Positions 55,469-64,000 of a stretch of DNA of 64,000 bases are shown here, piece by piece. This DNA is from Myxococcota bacterium. Lineage in GTDB: Bacteria > Myxococcota_A > UBA796 > UBA9615 > JAKLKC01. Each line of letters begins with the position of its first letter. The first letter of the stretch is position 1. The notes under the pieces were generated by a model, which saw nothing but the letters and a program-made list of their open reading frames with translations, ran no database searches and was not told the origin of the DNA. The DNA lies in NCBI GenBank assembly GCA_023150875.1, contig JAKLKC010000018.1, positions 43,303 through 107,302 on the forward strand. The letters run 5' to 3'. Made by a program: the position numbers and the translations under genes.

Positions 55469-57478
55469 CTAGTCCCGTGGGGGCAGCACCCCCGAGACCC
55501 CGGGACCCCCCTGGGGTCGGGCACGGCCGTTGTCGGGGGCGAGGTCCCGCCAGGCGGCGACCAGGGCCCGGAACTCGGCGCCGTCCAGGGTCTCGGCCTC
55601 CAGCAGCCGGTCCGCCACCCGGTCCAGCAGGCCCCGCCGGGCCCGCAGCGCCGCCTCCGCCCGGGCGTGGGCGGCGCCGACGATCTCCCCGATCTCCCGG
55701 TCTATGGCGGCGGCGGTCTCGTCGCTCCACCGCTCGGGGCGCAGCCCGGCCAGCCGCCGTCCCACGTCGTCGTCCTCCCCCCCGCCGAAGGCGATGGGCC
55801 CGAGCCGCTCCGAGAGGCCGAAGTCCACCACCATCCGCCGGGCGATGGCCGTCGCCCGCTGGAGGTCGTCGGAGGCTCCGGTGGAGGGATCCCCGAACAC
55901 CACCTCCTCGGCGGCACGCCCCCCCAGCAGGGTCGTCAGCCTCTGGTGGAGCTCCTGCCGGCTCATCAGGAAGCGGTCCTCGGTGGGGAGCTGCATGGTG
56001 AACCCCAGGGCGCCGCTGGAGCGGGGGATGATCGAGACCTTCTGGACGGGGTTGGGATCCCCCACGGCGTCGGCGACCACGGCGTGGCCGGCCTCGTGGA
56101 AGGCGACCCGCCTCTTCTCTCCCGCGGTCAGGCGCCGGCTGCGGCGCTCCAGGCCCGCGACCACCCGCTCCACCGCCTCCTGCAGCTCGTCCTGGCCGAC
56201 CCGCCCGGCCTTGCGCCGCCCCGCCAGCAGGGCCGCCTCGTTGACGATGTTGGCGAGGTCGGCGCCGGCCAGTCCGGGGGTGGCGGAGGCGATGGCGCCC
56301 AGGTCCACGCCGGGCCCCAGCTTCACCTTGCGGGCGTGGACCTCCAGGATCTCCCGCCTCCCGTGCAGGTCGGGGCGGTCGATGACGACGCGGCGGTCGA
56401 AGCGCCCCGGGCGCAGGAGCGCGGGGTCCAGGACCTCGGGGCGGTTGGTGGCGGCGATGAGGATCACCTGCCCCCGGCCGTCGAAGCCGTCCAGCTCCAC
56501 CAGGAGCTGGTTCAGGGTCTGCTCCCTCTCCTCGTTGCTCACCAGCGCACCGGCGCCGGCGCGGCTCTTGCCCAGGGCGTCCAGCTCGTCGATGAACACG
56601 ATGCAGGGGGCCCGGGCCTTGGCCTGCTGGAACAGGTCCCTCACCCGGCTCGCGCCCACGCCCACGAACATCTCCACGAACTCCGAGCCGCTGATGATGA
56701 AGAACGGCACCCCCGCTTCCCCGGCAACCGCCCGGGCGAGGAGGGTCTTGCCCGTGCCCGGCGGCCCGACCAGCAGCACCCCCGCGGGGATGGCGGCGCC
56801 GAGGTCGGTGTAGCGGTGGGGGTCCCGCAGGAAGGACACCACCTCCTCCAGCTCCGCCTTGGCCTCGTCGAGGCCGGCGACCTGGTCGAACGTGATCCCC
56901 GTGCCCCTCTCGGGGACGATCCGCGCCCGGTTCCGGCCGAAGCCCATCACCTGCCCGCCGGGGTTCATGCGCCGCAGCACGAACACCCAGAAGCCCACCA
57001 GCAGGAGCAGGGGCAGCATCCACGCCGCCAGGCTCTCCCAGCCCCCGGTGCCGGGGCGGGCGCGGACCTCGACGTCGGTGCCCCGGAGGAGGGCGGCGAG
57101 GTCGTCGGTGGACAGGGCGACGGTGCGGAAGCGGCGGGGGACCTCCTCGGGGGCGGCCTCCCGGGCCTCGGCGCCCACCCGCAGGCCGTCGACCCGCACG
57201 GACTCGACGTGGTCGGCCTCCACCCAGTCCCGGAACTGGCTGTACGCCACCTCGGGGGCCGCGTCCTCGCCGCCGGCCCACTGGAGGAGCAGGAGGAGGG
57301 CGAGGCCGATGAGCACGGTCCACAGGGTGACGCGCCGCCGCTGCCGGTCGGGAGCGGGGGCACCGCCCGGCGGGTCCAGGGGGTCCAGGCCTCCCCCGGA
57401 CCAGGGCTCCCGGGGGCGCGTTCGTGGGTTCATCGCGGTCGCCGGGGCGGCCCGGCGTGCCCCTCCACCCCCATCCAT
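55469..57478 (-). CDS. ftsH: ATP-dependent zinc metalloprotease FtsH
   Basis: 669 residues. Two transmembrane segments (about 50-70 and 150-170) flank a periplasmic domain. AAA ATPase: Walker A GPPGTGKT, Walker B CIVFIDELDALG, SRH AATNRPEVLDPALLRPGRFDR. Protease: zinc site FHEAGHAVVAD, and the third ligand region downstream (TGASDDL). FtsH degrades misfolded membrane proteins and regulators at the inner membrane. The ATG at 57478 has GAGG about nine bases upstream; ATG 57433 is an alternative. The N-terminus is Gly/Pro-rich and longer than usual. Confidence 0.95.
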   Translation of the reverse strand: MDGGGGARRAAPATAMNPRTRPREPWSGGGLDPLDPPGGAPAPDRQRRRVTLWTVLIGLALLLLLQWAGGEDAAPEVAYSQFRDWVEADHVESVRVDGLRVGAEAREAAPEEVPRRFRTVALSTDDLAALLRGTDVEVRARPGTGGWESLAAWMLPLLLLVGFWVFVLRRMNPGGQVMGFGRNRARIVPERGTGITFDQVAGLDEAKAELEEVVSFLRDPHRYTDLGAAIPAGVLLVGPPGTGKTLLARAVAGEAGVPFFIISGSEFVEMFVGVGASRVRDLFQQAKARAPCIVFIDELDALGKSRAGAGALVSNEEREQTLNQLLVELDGFDGRGQVILIAATNRPEVLDPALLRPGRFDRRVVIDRPDLHGRREILEVHARKVKLGPGVDLGAIASATPGLAGADLANIVNEAALLAGRRKAGRVGQDELQEAVERVVAGLERRSRRLTAGEKRRVAFHEAGHAVVADAVGDPNPVQKVSIIPRSSGALGFTMQLPTEDRFLMSRQELHQRLTTLLGGRAAEEVVFGDPSTGASDDLQRATAIARRMVVDFGLSERLGPIAFGGGEDDDVGRRLAGLRPERWSDETAAAIDREIGEIVGAAHARAEAALRARRGLLDRVADRLLEAETLDGAEFRALVAAWRDLAPDNGRARPQGGPGVSGVLPPRD

Positions 57479-57585
57479 TAGCCCCTCGCCGCCGCCGGGA
57501 CAGGCCCCGGGGTCCGCGCCTTGCCGGGCGGCGGGGGCGGGCGCACACCTGACCCCGGGGGGCGCCGGGTGGGGAGCAGGTCGGG

Positions 57586-57954
57586 ATGCGGATCCCCCTC
57601 GTCGCGCTGGGATGCTGCGCGGTGCTGGCCGTCCTCGCCGGGGCGACGGCCGCCTCGCCCGGGGAGGCCGCCCCGGAGGCCCCTGCCCCGGCCACCACGC
57701 CCCTCCCCGTCAACCTGAACGCCGCGCCCGCGGAGGCCATCGCCGGGATCGCCGGGCTCGCCGAAGGGGAGGCGAGGTCCCTGGTGGAGGCCCGCTCCCG
57801 CCTCGGCTGGTTCCGCTCCTGGCGGGAGGTAGCCGAGTCGGCCCCGGACCTGTCCGACGAGGCGTGGGCCGCCCTCCGGGCCCGGGGTCGCCTCGGGCCC
57901 CCGCCCGCCGCGGTGCTGGAGGCCCGCCTGGACCAGTGGAGGCGCCGGCGCTGA
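57586..57954 (+). CDS. ComEA-like helix-hairpin-helix protein
   Basis: 122 residues. A signal peptide with a Cys pair (ALGCCAVLAVLAG) is followed by a short Pro/Ala linker and VNLNAAPAEAIAGIAGLAEGEARSLVEARSRLGWFRSW, a helix-hairpin-helix that begins with the VNLNAA typical of ComEA and its relatives. It would bind DNA in the periplasm or be a general HhH protein; DNA uptake is a suggestion only. It is transcribed divergently from ftsH. Confidence 0.75.
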   Translation: MRIPLVALGCCAVLAVLAGATAASPGEAAPEAPAPATTPLPVNLNAAPAEAIAGIAGLAEGEARSLVEARSRLGWFRSWREVAESAPDLSDEAWAALRARGRLGPPPAAVLEARLDQWRRRR

Positions 57955-58070
57955 CCGCCATCCCGAGACCCCGCCCCTCCCGGCCGGCGTGGGGACGGGT
58001 TAGCCATCGTGGGGGCCGCCGATCCGCACCCTCGGGCGCGGCGGCGCGCCACCCAAGGGGGGAATCGCTC

Positions 58071-58967
58071 ATGCTCTGCTCCAAGGACATCCTGACCGCG
58101 GGCCTGCTGATGGCGCCGCTCCTCGTGGGGGCCTCCTGCGCCGGGAGCCGGGCCGGGACGGCCGGGCCCGAGGCGTCCGCCGAGGTCCAGGAGGTCAGCG
58201 CGCCGGTGACGGCGGCGGACCTCCCCGAGACCTCGCCCCTGGTCACCGGGGCCCGGCTGGCCGCCCTGTACTCCCTGACCCTGGACGCGGTGTCCACGGG
58301 CATGGAGGGGAACCGCTACTACGTCATGGCGATGACGACGGCGCCCGAGAACCGTGAGCGCTTCCGCGCCCGGGCCGAGGGCATGATCGAGGAGGGGCGC
58401 CGGGCGCTGGAGCAGTTGCGGCCCATGGCCCAGGCCCCCACCCTCCCCGGAGCCAACCCCGAGGACGTGCGGCCCCTCGCCGAGGTGTACGCGAGGGCCT
58501 GGGCGGTCTCCGAGGCTCTGGCGAGCCGCCCGGCGCCGGGGGAGGTGACGGGCACCCCGGCGTCGGCGCCGGTCCCGCGGCCCGAGGCGACCCTGGCGGC
58601 CCGGGGTCCCGCCGCGGGCGTCGCCCCCGGGGACGAGGCGGGGACGGCGGCCTCCGACGCCGAGATGCTGCGCCACCACCTGCAGATGACCACCGGCGCC
58701 GACGACGCCATGGAGGGCACCCGCATGTGGATCCACGCCCGCGCCGGTGCCGCCCCCGACGCCTCCGAGGTCGAGCGCCTCGCCTCCCGGGGCGAGAGCC
58801 TGCGGGAGCAGGGCGCCTCGATGCTCCGGGAGGTCCAGCTCCCCGATCCCGACGAGTCCAACCCCGACGACCCCATGCTCGCCTACACCCGGGCCCTGCA
58901 CCGGTCCCTGGTGGACCTCACCGACCGCCTCCAGGACGTCCGCGCACCCGGCACGCTGGGGAACTGA
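58071..58967 (+). CDS. Lipoprotein of unknown function
   Basis: 298 residues. The signal peptide ends in VGASC, followed by an Ala/Glu/Pro-rich linker. Two helical segments, about 60-160 and 200-290, suggest four-helix bundles: LYSLTLDAVSTGMEGNRYYVMAMT and MLRHHLQMTTGADDAMEGTRMWIHA. The His/Met content of the second segment could bind metal, but this is speculative. The ATG at 58071 follows AAGGGGGG at some distance. No homologue is recognised. Confidence 0.75.
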   Translation: MLCSKDILTAGLLMAPLLVGASCAGSRAGTAGPEASAEVQEVSAPVTAADLPETSPLVTGARLAALYSLTLDAVSTGMEGNRYYVMAMTTAPENRERFRARAEGMIEEGRRALEQLRPMAQAPTLPGANPEDVRPLAEVYARAWAVSEALASRPAPGEVTGTPASAPVPRPEATLAARGPAAGVAPGDEAGTAASDAEMLRHHLQMTTGADDAMEGTRMWIHARAGAAPDASEVERLASRGESLREQGASMLREVQLPDPDESNPDDPMLAYTRALHRSLVDLTDRLQDVRAPGTLGN

Positions 58968-59103
58968 GGTCGCCCCGCCCCCCGGGACCGGTCGCCCGCT
59001 GGCTTCGCGGACATCCTGCCCAGGGTCCGCATACCTCCCATCGAGGCCGGCGGTGGAGTAGGATCCGCCGCGGGGAAGGGGTGGGTCGCGGGGAGAGGCG
59101 CAC

Positions 59104-60825
59104 GTGGCCGTGGAGATCGCTCCGGCGGGGAGCCCGACCGTCGAGCGGAGCTACGCCGACATCCTGGAGTTCCTGGACGAGTACCGCACGCGGCTGCGGG
59201 GCCGGCGGGCCCTCGTGCCCGGCGGGGGGGACCTCGCCCCCGGGACCGCCCTGCGGCTGCGCCTACGGGTGCCGGTGCTGGACCGCGCCTTCGACATGCC
59301 CGCCCGGGTGGAGGCGACCGGGGAGGCGGGGGCGGTGGTGGTCCTGGAGGGGGAGGAGGTGGAGGCGGCCCTCGGGGAGGTCGACGCCTTCTACCAGCTC
59401 GCCGGGAGGCTGATGCGTGCCCTCCTCCAGACCGGCCGCTTCCGCGTCGCCGCCGTCGGCGAGTCGGCGCGCCCCGCGGGGACGGCCCCGGTGGCCGCCG
59501 CCGCTCCGGCCCCCGCCTCCGCCGCCCCGTCTCCGCCCGCCGCGCCCGCCTCCCCGGGGGCCGCGTCCCCCGCCGCCGAGGCCAGCCGCCTGCCCGCCCT
59601 GGACGGCCCCCCCACCGAGAGCGGCGATGTGGCGGGCGCCCGCTTCCGGGACCTCCTCATGCGGCTCTACCGGGAGCAGCGGACCGGGATCCTGGAGGTC
59701 CGCATGCCCGACGGGCTCCGCCGGGTGGCCTTCGTCGAGAAGGGGGGACCGGTCCAGTTCCTCTCCGATCCGCCGGTGGTGGAGGAGACCCTGGGCATGC
59801 TCCTGCTCCGGGCCGGCCGCATCGACGAGGCGCAGCTCCGGGAGTCGCTGGAGCGCATGAACCGCACCGGCCAGTTGCAGGGCGAGGCGCTGGTGGAGAT
59901 GAACGCCCTCAACTTCGCCTCCCTGGTCATGGCCCTCGGGCGGCAGGCGGAGCTGATCTGTCGCAACGTGGCGGGCCTCGGGGAGGGGCGCTACGCCTTC
60001 CACGAGCGCGAGAAGCTGGACCGCCGCTTCATCAGCCCCCCGGTGAAGATCCCCGCCATCCTCTGGGAGATGCGGCGGACCCACTACCGCGAGCTGGGCC
60101 AGGAGCAGATCGACGCGCTGCTCCACCCCCTGATGGACAGCTACGTGGTGGTGGCGGGGGAGTTCCCTTGGGGGGACCTGCGGATGAAGCGTTCCGAGCG
60201 GGACCTCGTGGACATCCTCAAGAAGCGGAACTACCGGGTCCGGGAGATCTACAGCGTCAGCTCCGTCGGGCGCGCGGGGACGACGGGGGCGATCCTCACG
60301 CTGCGGGACCTGGGCCTCGTGCAGTTCACCGAGACCGAGGACGTCGCCCAGGCGGACGCCCGGATCCACGCCCTGCTGGCGGCGAAGCTGGACGCCATGG
60401 AGGGCCAGAACCACTTCGACCGCATGGAGATCCACTGGTCGGCCCGGGACGTGGACGTCGAGAACGGCTACGCGCGGCTGGTGCGCCAGTACGAGACCCT
60501 CGCCCGCCGCCACCGCCTGAACGAGGAGCAGGAGCGGATGCGACAGGAGGTGCTGCGGCGGCTCGCCGAGAGCCACGCGGTGCTCAAGGTCCAGTCCACG
60601 CGCCACGAGCACCGACTGGCCCACTACGAGGTCCAGCAATGCGAGTTCTCCGCCGACCTCCTCTTCCGCCAGGGGGAGATGCTGGCGGTGAAGCAGCGCT
60701 GGCCGGCGGTGATCGAGAACTTCGAGCGCGCCGCCGAGCTCCAGCCCCAGAACCGCCACTACTCCCAGGCCGCCGCATCCGCGCGGAACCAGACCTACAA
60801 GTCCTCGGCGGAGGACGACGACTAG
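59104..60825 (+). CDS. DUF4388 protein with PilZ-like N-terminus and degenerate J-like domain
   Basis: 573 residues. The first 100 residues resemble a PilZ-type beta barrel (ALRLRLRVPVLDRAFDMPARVEAT) as used in c-di-GMP responses, though the RxxxR arginines are not clear. After an Ala/Pro linker, residues 180-300 carry the DUF4388 pattern (LLMRLYREQRTGILEVRMPDGLRRVAFVEKGGPVQFLSD). Around 430-490 a helical stretch (ENGYARLVRQYETLARRHRLNEEQERM...RRLAESHAVLKV) looks like a J domain that has lost HPD, followed by a TPR-like motif. Such proteins are common in myxobacterial motility and signalling. The GTG start follows GGGAGAGG. Confidence 0.75.
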   Translation: MAVEIAPAGSPTVERSYADILEFLDEYRTRLRGRRALVPGGGDLAPGTALRLRLRVPVLDRAFDMPARVEATGEAGAVVVLEGEEVEAALGEVDAFYQLAGRLMRALLQTGRFRVAAVGESARPAGTAPVAAAAPAPASAAPSPPAAPASPGAASPAAEASRLPALDGPPTESGDVAGARFRDLLMRLYREQRTGILEVRMPDGLRRVAFVEKGGPVQFLSDPPVVEETLGMLLLRAGRIDEAQLRESLERMNRTGQLQGEALVEMNALNFASLVMALGRQAELICRNVAGLGEGRYAFHEREKLDRRFISPPVKIPAILWEMRRTHYRELGQEQIDALLHPLMDSYVVVAGEFPWGDLRMKRSERDLVDILKKRNYRVREIYSVSSVGRAGTTGAILTLRDLGLVQFTETEDVAQADARIHALLAAKLDAMEGQNHFDRMEIHWSARDVDVENGYARLVRQYETLARRHRLNEEQERMRQEVLRRLAESHAVLKVQSTRHEHRLAHYEVQQCEFSADLLFRQGEMLAVKQRWPAVIENFERAAELQPQNRHYSQAAASARNQTYKSSAEDDD

Positions 60826-60864
60826 CGGCCGACCCCGGAGCGGCGCCTCCCACCCCCGAGCCCC

Positions 60865-61623
60865 ATGACCCACACCCTGCTGCTGACCAACGACGACGGC
60901 TACGGATCCCCGGGCCTCCGCGCCCTGGAGGAGGCGCTGGCGCCCCTGGGGGAGATCTGGGTGGTGGCCCCCGAGCGCGAGCAGAGCGCCATGAGCCACG
61001 CCCTCACCCTCCACAAGCCCCTGCGCCTCAACAGCCTGTCCGCCCGCCAGCACGCCGTCTCGGGCACCCCCACCGACTGCGTGTTCCTCGCCGTCAACCA
61101 CCTCCTGCGGGACCGGCCGCCCGCGCTGGTGGTCTCGGGGATCAACCGGGGCGCGAACCTGGGGGACGACGTGTCGTACTCGGGCACCGTGTCGGCGGCC
61201 CTGGAGGCGGCCCTGATGGGCCTGCCCTCCATCGCGATCAGCCACGTCGGCTACCACGACCGGGACTACGGCCCCGCCGCGGCCTTCGCCGCCCGCCTCG
61301 CCGCGGCAGTCCTCGCCAGCCCGCTTCCCCCCCGCACCTACCTGAACGTCAACGTGCCCGACCTGCCCGGGGAGCGCATCCGGGGGGTGAAGGCGACGAT
61401 CCTGGGCAAGCGCTCCTACGGCAACCAGGTGATCGAGGCCACCGACCCCCGGGGCAAGCGCTACTACTGGATCGGGGGCTCGGACGTGTCCCACGCCGAC
61501 GTGCCGGGGTCCGACTGCAACGCCGTGGACGCCGGCTACGTCTCGGTGACCCCCCTCACCACCGACCCCACGCTCCGGGGCATCATCCCGGTCATCGAGT
61601 CCTGGGAGCTGGACCCGAAGTGA
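60865..61623 (+). CDS. surE: 5'-nucleotidase SurE
   Basis: 252 residues, the normal size. The active-site LLTNDDGYGSPGL opens the protein, followed by VVAPEREQSAMSHALT, VSGTPTDCV and VSGINRGANLGDDVSYSGTVSAALEA, all characteristic. It dephosphorylates nucleoside monophosphates and polyphosphate and often accompanies stationary-phase genes. It is directly followed by pcm with an overlap of four bases (GTGA), the classical surE-pcm pair. Confidence 0.95.
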   Translation: MTHTLLLTNDDGYGSPGLRALEEALAPLGEIWVVAPEREQSAMSHALTLHKPLRLNSLSARQHAVSGTPTDCVFLAVNHLLRDRPPALVVSGINRGANLGDDVSYSGTVSAALEAALMGLPSIAISHVGYHDRDYGPAAAFAARLAAAVLASPLPPRTYLNVNVPDLPGERIRGVKATILGKRSYGNQVIEATDPRGKRYYWIGGSDVSHADVPGSDCNAVDAGYVSVTPLTTDPTLRGIIPVIESWELDPK

Positions 61624-62288
61624 GCGCCTCCCGCTTCGACGGGGCCCGGACGGCGATGGTGCTCCGCCAGCTCCAGGGCCGGGGCGTCCGGGATCCTCGA
61701 GTGTTGGAAGCGATGGGGAGGGTACCCCGGGAGCGCTTCGTGCAGCCGGAATGGTTGGACGCCGCCTACGAGGACCAGCCCCTGCCCATCGGCGAGGGGC
61801 AGTCCATCAGCCAACCTTGGATGGTGGCCCGGATCTGCGAGCTGTTGGAACTGAGTGGGAGCGAGCGGGTCCTGGACGTGGGGGCGGGCTCGGGCTACCA
61901 GTCGGCGGTGCTGGCCCTCCTCGCCCGGCAGGTAGTGGCGGTCGAGCGCAGCCCCCGCCTCGCCCAGCGGTGCCGCCGCGCCCTGGCGGACGTGGGCCTG
62001 GACGAGGTGATCGTGGTCTGTGGCGACGGCTCCCAGGGCCGGAGCGAGTTCGCGCCCTACGACGCCATCGCCTGCGCCGCCGCCGCCCCCCGGGTGCCCG
62101 CCCCCCTGGCGGAGCAGCTCGCCGACGGGGGCCGCCTGGTGCTCCCCATCGGCGGACCCCGCTCCCAGACCCTGGTGAGGGTGCGCCGCCGCGGCGCCCG
62201 CCTGGAGGAGGAGGTCCTGGACCCCTGCCACTTCGTCCCCCTCCTCGGCCGCCACGGCTACCGGGAGGTCGCCGAGGGGGAGGAGTAG
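61620..62288 (+). CDS. pcm: Protein-L-isoaspartate O-methyltransferase
   Basis: 222 residues. QPLPIGEGQSISQPWMVARI is the substrate-binding motif, VLDVGAGSGYQSAVLALLA is motif I for SAM, and ERSPRLAQRCRRALADVG follows. The enzyme methylates damaged L-isoaspartyl residues for repair. GTG at 61620 overlaps the surE stop. Its end meets the convergent FG-GAP gene with 11 bases between. Confidence 0.95.
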   Translation: MSASRFDGARTAMVLRQLQGRGVRDPRVLEAMGRVPRERFVQPEWLDAAYEDQPLPIGEGQSISQPWMVARICELLELSGSERVLDVGAGSGYQSAVLALLARQVVAVERSPRLAQRCRRALADVGLDEVIVVCGDGSQGRSEFAPYDAIACAAAAPRVPAPLAEQLADGGRLVLPIGGPRSQTLVRVRRRGARLEEEVLDPCHFVPLLGRHGYREVAEGEE

Positions 62289-62299
62289 GGATCCCAGGG

Positions 62300-64000
62300 C
62301 TAACGCGGCCGACCGTACACGACGTACACGGTGGCCTCGCCGGGGATCTCCGGCACCCCGAATGCCGTCGTCATGAAGTCATCGTATCCATCGGCGTTGA
62401 CGTCCCCGGCGGCAGCGACCGCCCATCCGGCATGCTGGCTGTCCGGAGGGCAATCAAGCCGAGCATCGGCATCTCCTGCATTGTGTTCACCGGCAAGTCC
62501 GGGGCCGTAGAATAGGAAGACAGCGCCATCGAGGCCCGGCGCCGCCGGGTAGTTGTACGCTCCCACAATGAAGTCCCGCAGGCCATCCCCATCGACATCT
62601 CCTGCACCGGAAACGTCATGGCCCAAGTACCCAAACTCCGCATCCCCGACCACCTTCATGTCGGCATCGGTGAGGCTGTACGTCCCCGAAGGTGGACCGC
62701 GGAAGAGGTAGAGGGCGCCCTCAGAGTATTCCGCATCGGTGTATCCCTTGTCCCCGACCAGCAGGTCCGCGGTCCCGTCCCCGTCGACATCGCCAGGGCT
62801 GGCGATGGGGAGGGAGTTTCCGGCACCGTAGGGGTCGTCGGCCAGGATGGTGGCCCAGGCGGAGTCCCCCGTCGCCTCTCCCACCAGGTCCCCGTCGAAG
62901 AGCTTGACGCCCCGAGTGTTGTTCGAGAGCACCAGGTCACCCGCTCCGTCCCCATCGAGGTCGGCTCCGCCAGCAGTGTAATGGCCGAGCATGCCGTCCG
63001 CACCGGGGACCACCCATCCGACGGCATCGGTTCGGTCGAGGCGCCAACCGAGGGGACCGGTGAACAGGAAAGCCTCGTATGTGCCCAGCGCAATGAGCCA
63101 CACGTCAGCCAACCCATCCCCCGTCACGTCGGGGACCAGGGCGATGTCATACGCGAACTGAGGGTGGTTGAACGGGTCCGTCCCCTCCAGCAGCGCGTCC
63201 GCCTCGTCGGCCCTCACCGTGCCCGAGAGCGGGCCGAAGTAGGCGAAGACCTGGCCTGCTTGCCACTCGTCATAGGGAGCGTGCGTGAGTGCCACGTCGT
63301 CGTAGCCGTCCCCGTTCAGATCGGAGCCCCCCACCGCGACGGCCGCGAAAGTTCCGTTGGAGCTGACGCCCTCCTCGGTGAAGGTGACGTCCGCCATCGT
63401 CTCGTCCACTGCGCCATGGACCGGACCGAAGAAGAGATAGGCGACAGAACCCGAACCGGAAAAGGCATGGCCGAGGAGGATGTCGTCGTACCCGTCTCCG
63501 TTGACATCCCCCGCGCCCGCCAGCGAGTCCCCCATCCCGGACGGACCCCGGATCGTCGCCCCCGCGTACGCCAGGTCGATCACCCCCTCCAGGGGGCAGT
63601 CGTCGCCGCCGGCGCAATCGTCGTCGACCCCGTTGCACACTTCGGCAGCGCCCGGATGTATCGCCGCGTCGGCGTCGTCGCAGTCGCCCCCGCAGGTGGT
63701 GTGACCGTCGCCATCTCCGTCGAAGTCCTCGTCGACGAGGCCGTCGCAGTCCTCGTCCCGGCCGTCACAGCTCTCGGCCGCCCCGGGATGGACACTCGCG
63801 TCCCCGTCGTCGCAGTCCGAGAGCGTGTCATACCCGTCAACGTCGGCGTCCACTGGCGCGGTGTCGTCGTCCGCCGGGACGCTGTCGTCGTCGGATGCCG
63901 TGTCGTCGTCGGGGATCACGGTGTCGTCATCCGAGGGAAGGCTGTCGTCATCCGCCACGTCGTCGTCGGCAGGAGCCGTGTCGTCGTCGATGGGATCCGT
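62300..64000 (-). CDS. Surface protein with DDDT linker, MopE-type metal-binding motifs and FG-GAP repeats (partial)
   Basis: The C-terminal 567 residues are in the window; the frame stays open at the right edge, so the signal peptide lies beyond. An acidic DDDT linker leads to two MopE-type motifs with the pattern DCDDGDASVHPGAAESCDG and CDGLVDED, proposed to bind copper or calcium. Seven or so FG-GAP/integrin-like blades follow, each with a calcium loop such as GDVNGDGYDD. The blades contain more A and T than nearby genes, suggesting a different recent history. It ends VYVVYGRPR. Confidence 0.85.
   Translation of the reverse strand, partial: TDPIDDDTAPADDDVADDDSLPSDDDTVIPDDDTASDDDSVPADDDTAPVDADVDGYDTLSDCDDGDASVHPGAAESCDGRDEDCDGLVDEDFDGDGDGHTTCGGDCDDADAAIHPGAAEVCNGVDDDCAGGDDCPLEGVIDLAYAGATIRGPSGMGDSLAGAGDVNGDGYDDILLGHAFSGSGSVAYLFFGPVHGAVDETMADVTFTEEGVSSNGTFAAVAVGGSDLNGDGYDDVALTHAPYDEWQAGQVFAYFGPLSGTVRADEADALLEGTDPFNHPQFAYDIALVPDVTGDGLADVWLIALGTYEAFLFTGPLGWRLDRTDAVGWVVPGADGMLGHYTAGGADLDGDGAGDLVLSNNTRGVKLFDGDLVGEATGDSAWATILADDPYGAGNSLPIASPGDVDGDGTADLLVGDKGYTDAEYSEGALYLFRGPPSGTYSLTDADMKVVGDAEFGYLGHDVSGAGDVDGDGLRDFIVGAYNYPAAPGLDGAVFLFYGPGLAGEHNAGDADARLDCPPDSQHAGWAVAAAGDVNADGYDDFMTTAFGVPEIPGEATVYVVYGRPR

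Overview
The window is a GC-rich (third codon positions near 95% G/C), gene-dense bacterial segment. Recurring traits point to Myxococcota or a related deltaproteobacterial lineage: many lipoproteins, two C-termini resembling MYXO-CTERM (myxosortase) sorting signals, a TIGR04552-like protein, DUF4388/HDOD/TPR signalling proteins, an OmpA protein with thrombospondin type-3 repeats, MopE-type metal-binding and FG-GAP surface proteins, and long Asp-Asp-Asp-Thr (DDDT) linkers. No rRNA, tRNA, CRISPR array, integrase or intact insertion sequence was seen. About 53 protein genes are supported, and only one intergenic stretch exceeds 300 bases.

Layout. 1-8 kb: end of an unknown gene, then minus-strand genes for a DEDDh exonuclease coupled to a lipoprotein, a TIGR04552-like protein, a PfpI/DJ-1 protein, ATP-type PEP carboxykinase, two small Cys-rich lipoprotein paralogues and an OmpA/TSP3 porin-like protein. 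8-12 kb: a membrane protein, OmpR-type response regulator, sensor kinase and metalloenzyme-superfamily phosphatase in one run; a 61-bp tandem duplication with a REP-like hairpin sits on the kinase/phosphatase boundary. 12-16 kb: galE, a glycerophosphodiesterase, thiD and an Era-like GTPase. 16-24 kb: a CHAT-domain protease translationally coupled to a calcineurin-like phosphoesterase, preceded by two DDDT lipoproteins (an alpha/beta-hydrolase and a three-module protein). 23-28 kb: TesB thioesterase, a methyltransferase, a PpiC lipoprotein and a 900-residue beta-helix lipoprotein. 28-33 kb: HDOD protein, DUF3352-like membrane protein and a DnaJ. 33-38 kb: a probable selenoprotein, a small barrel protein, a MYXO-CTERM-like protein, a frameshifted MATE-like exporter and a metallopeptidase lipoprotein. 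38-51 kb: acyl-CoA ligase, AAA/DUF4143 ATPase with inverted repeats at its start, 2TM protein, ABC-2 permease, TPR protein, a large RNA-polymerase-alphaCTD/sigma-4-like protein and surface lipoproteins. 51-64 kb: LOG-family protein, adenosylcobalamin-dependent ribonucleotide reductase with tandem NrdR boxes, FtsH, a ComEA-like protein, a DUF4388 protein, surE-pcm, and a DDDT/MopE/FG-GAP protein running off the end.

The most interesting item is at 33467-34465. Two apparently separate reading frames are in the same frame and are split by one TGA exactly where a thioredoxin-fold protein should have the first active-site cysteine (W-TGA-G-A-C). A hairpin with a GU-containing loop lies at the expected distance downstream. 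I read this as one Sec-containing, lipid-anchored redoxin with a MYXO-CTERM-like tail. Second is the coupled CHAT protease/phosphoesterase pair with its neighbouring GTPase. Third is the protein that combines RNAP alpha-CTD-like and sigma-region-4-like folds.
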